From Phormidium tenue FACHB-1050 (lineage in GTDB: Bacteria > Cyanobacteriota > Cyanobacteriia > Pseudanabaenales > Pseudanabaenaceae): DNA of 64,000 nucleotides. The stretch spans positions 62,001-126,000 of the forward strand of contig NZ_JACJQY010000007.1 of NCBI RefSeq assembly GCF_014696925.1, written 5' to 3'. Below, one piece after another: positions 63,039 to 64,000 of this stretch; position 1 is the first letter of the stretch; each line of letters starts with the position of its first letter. Both the position numbers and the translations under genes were made by a program. The notes below the pieces were generated by a model that worked only from the letters and a program-made list of their open reading frames with translations, was not told where the DNA came from and did no database searches.

Positions 63039-64000
63039 TCAAATTTTTGGGGACTTAAGAATTGCTAAAAGGATTAACCACCATGGAACTCGAAGAGATG
63101 GAATTAACTTGGCTCTAGATTTAAGCATCGGTAAACCTTGTGGCAATAAAAATCTGAGGGATCGTAACGAAGCAGGGCAATGACCATATTCATCAACTAC
63201 TCCGTAATAATTTGCTAGTTCCGCCACAATTTGAACCTTCCCATTTCTCTGCATCAGGTTCGAGTCATTACATAGGGCAGCAATAACTCTACCGACAAAT
63301 AAAGGAGTTTCCCAATTAAATTTATCTGCGATCGCTGCAACACCAAGATTATTCTCATTACCCTCAAGGTTTGCATCCGCCAACTGATGAAACTGTTCAG
63401 TGCCAACAATCCCCGGCCAAAGTGAAATCGAAGCAACATTAAACGGCTTTAGTTCGACTGCCATATCGGATGCAAGGCGATCGCAAGCTGATTTACCAGT
63501 ACCATAGGCAACGCCAAAGATCGGAGCCAATCCACCCCAAGAAGATATCGTCACAATCAAACCTTGTTTGCGTTGGGTCATCATCTTCGCAGCAAAATGA
63601 CTTGCCACATAGTGACTTCGCAAGCCGACTTGATTGCAAGCATCCCAGAGACTAAGATCTGCTTCCCAGAATGGTTTACCATTAGATGAGATTAGCGATC
63701 GCACGCCACCATAAGCATTATTTACCAATAAATCTAATTGACCATTTTGTTCGAGATCAATTTGCTCAAATAGAGATTTAATTTGCTCATCATCACTATG
63801 ATCAACGGGAACTGCAATACAAATTCCACCCGCTTTTTCTATGGCGGTTTTGGTTTCTAGTAAACTACCAGAAATAGAATCTATAGAATTTGTCTGATTC
63901 ACACTGCGCCCCGTGATATAAACCATTGCACCAGATTCGCCTAAACCAATAGCAATACCTTTTCCAATTCCCCGTGAAGCCCCTGTTACCAAGGCAACTT
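63039..64000 (-). CDS. Short-chain dehydrogenase/reductase, 5' end outside window
   Basis: An NAD(P)-dependent SDR. The frame is open to the window edge (V-A-L-V-T-G-A...), so the start lies beyond 64000; a TTG at 63992 is internal. Motifs: cofactor TGASRGIG, NNAYGG, and catalytic YxxxK in VAYGTGKSACDRL, preceded by the Ser in TISSWGG. The C-terminal extension (VPWWLILLAILKSPKI) and overall layout resemble the DHRS1-type group. The substrate is unknown, and nothing links it to metals. Confidence 0.9.
   Translation of the reverse strand, partial: VALVTGASRGIGKGIAIGLGESGAMVYITGRSVNQTNSIDSISGSLLETKTAIEKAGGICIAVPVDHSDDEQIKSLFEQIDLEQNGQLDLLVNNAYGGVRSLISSNGKPFWEADLSLWDACNQVGLRSHYVASHFAAKMMTQRKQGLIVTISSWGGLAPIFGVAYGTGKSACDRLASDMAVELKPFNVASISLWPGIVGTEQFHQLADANLEGNENNLGVAAIADKFNWETPLFVGRVIAALCNDSNLMQRNGKVQIVAELANYYGVVDEYGHCPASLRSLRFLLPQGLPMLKSRAKLIPSLRVPWWLILLAILKSPKI

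Noticed and set aside
1-64000. CRISPR arrays, tRNA or rRNA genes
   Set aside because: No regularly spaced repeats or RNA-gene signatures were seen on either strand.

Overview
The window is cyanobacterial DNA. The HIP1 octamer GCGATCGC recurs in most genes, and several families are typical of cyanobacteria (DUF2808, a VKOR-thioredoxin fusion, SmtB/ZiaR-type zinc control, an RppA/RppB-like two-component pair). A Pseudanabaena-like, non-heterocystous genome is my guess only. There are no rRNA, tRNA or core replication genes, and much of the content is accessory: defence-type helicases, an integrase, an insertion sequence, MITE-like elements and a long metal-resistance block. It could be a chromosomal island or a large plasmid.

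Region 1 (1-20,050) looks like a defence island. A 5'-truncated phospholipase-D/SNF2 helicase gene is followed by a 2123-codon gene with an Mrr-like nuclease domain, a TPR-like body and a PIN-like segment. On the other strand a three-gene operon encodes a 690-residue protein, a 401-residue protein (both unrecognised) and a 2074-residue DEAH helicase with zinc clusters and a DUF1998-type end. That operon sits between two ~167-bp terminal-inverted-repeat elements in opposite orientation; the outer borders of the pair carry TA.

Region 2 (20,050-23,940) has an AAA ATPase with a C-terminal PD-(D/E)XK-like motif, a tyrosine recombinase and a 280-bp MITE-like element.

Region 3 (23,940-62,950) is a copper/heavy-metal homeostasis island. 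It holds two copper P-type ATPases, each with a cupredoxin and a small HMA chaperone; a CusB-like adaptor, a CusA-like RND pump and a TolC-like channel in three separate places; two multicopper oxidases and a fragment of a third; a double-DUF305 CopM-like protein; ZIP and CbtB transporters; a zinc-type P-type ATPase with its SmtB/ArsR repressor; VKOR and Lgt. Control is unusually readable: four MerR-type promoters with 20-bp spacers, a family of TTTCAT-N5-TTTCAT direct repeats usually 10 bp before a -10-like hexamer (probably the target of the OmpR-type regulator at 30,952), a zinc-repressor operator and a cobalamin riboswitch. The island is being remodelled: an IS630-type element has cut a lipoprotein gene from its Shine-Dalgarno sequence, a histidine kinase has lost its ATP-binding core, a DUF2808 gene and its promoter are tandemly duplicated, and a copper-module gene survives as a truncated copy. 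A 52-codon Cys-rich secreted peptide gene lies divergent to the second MerR gene.

Region 4 (62,950-64,000) contains the 3' part of a short-chain dehydrogenase gene that runs off the window.
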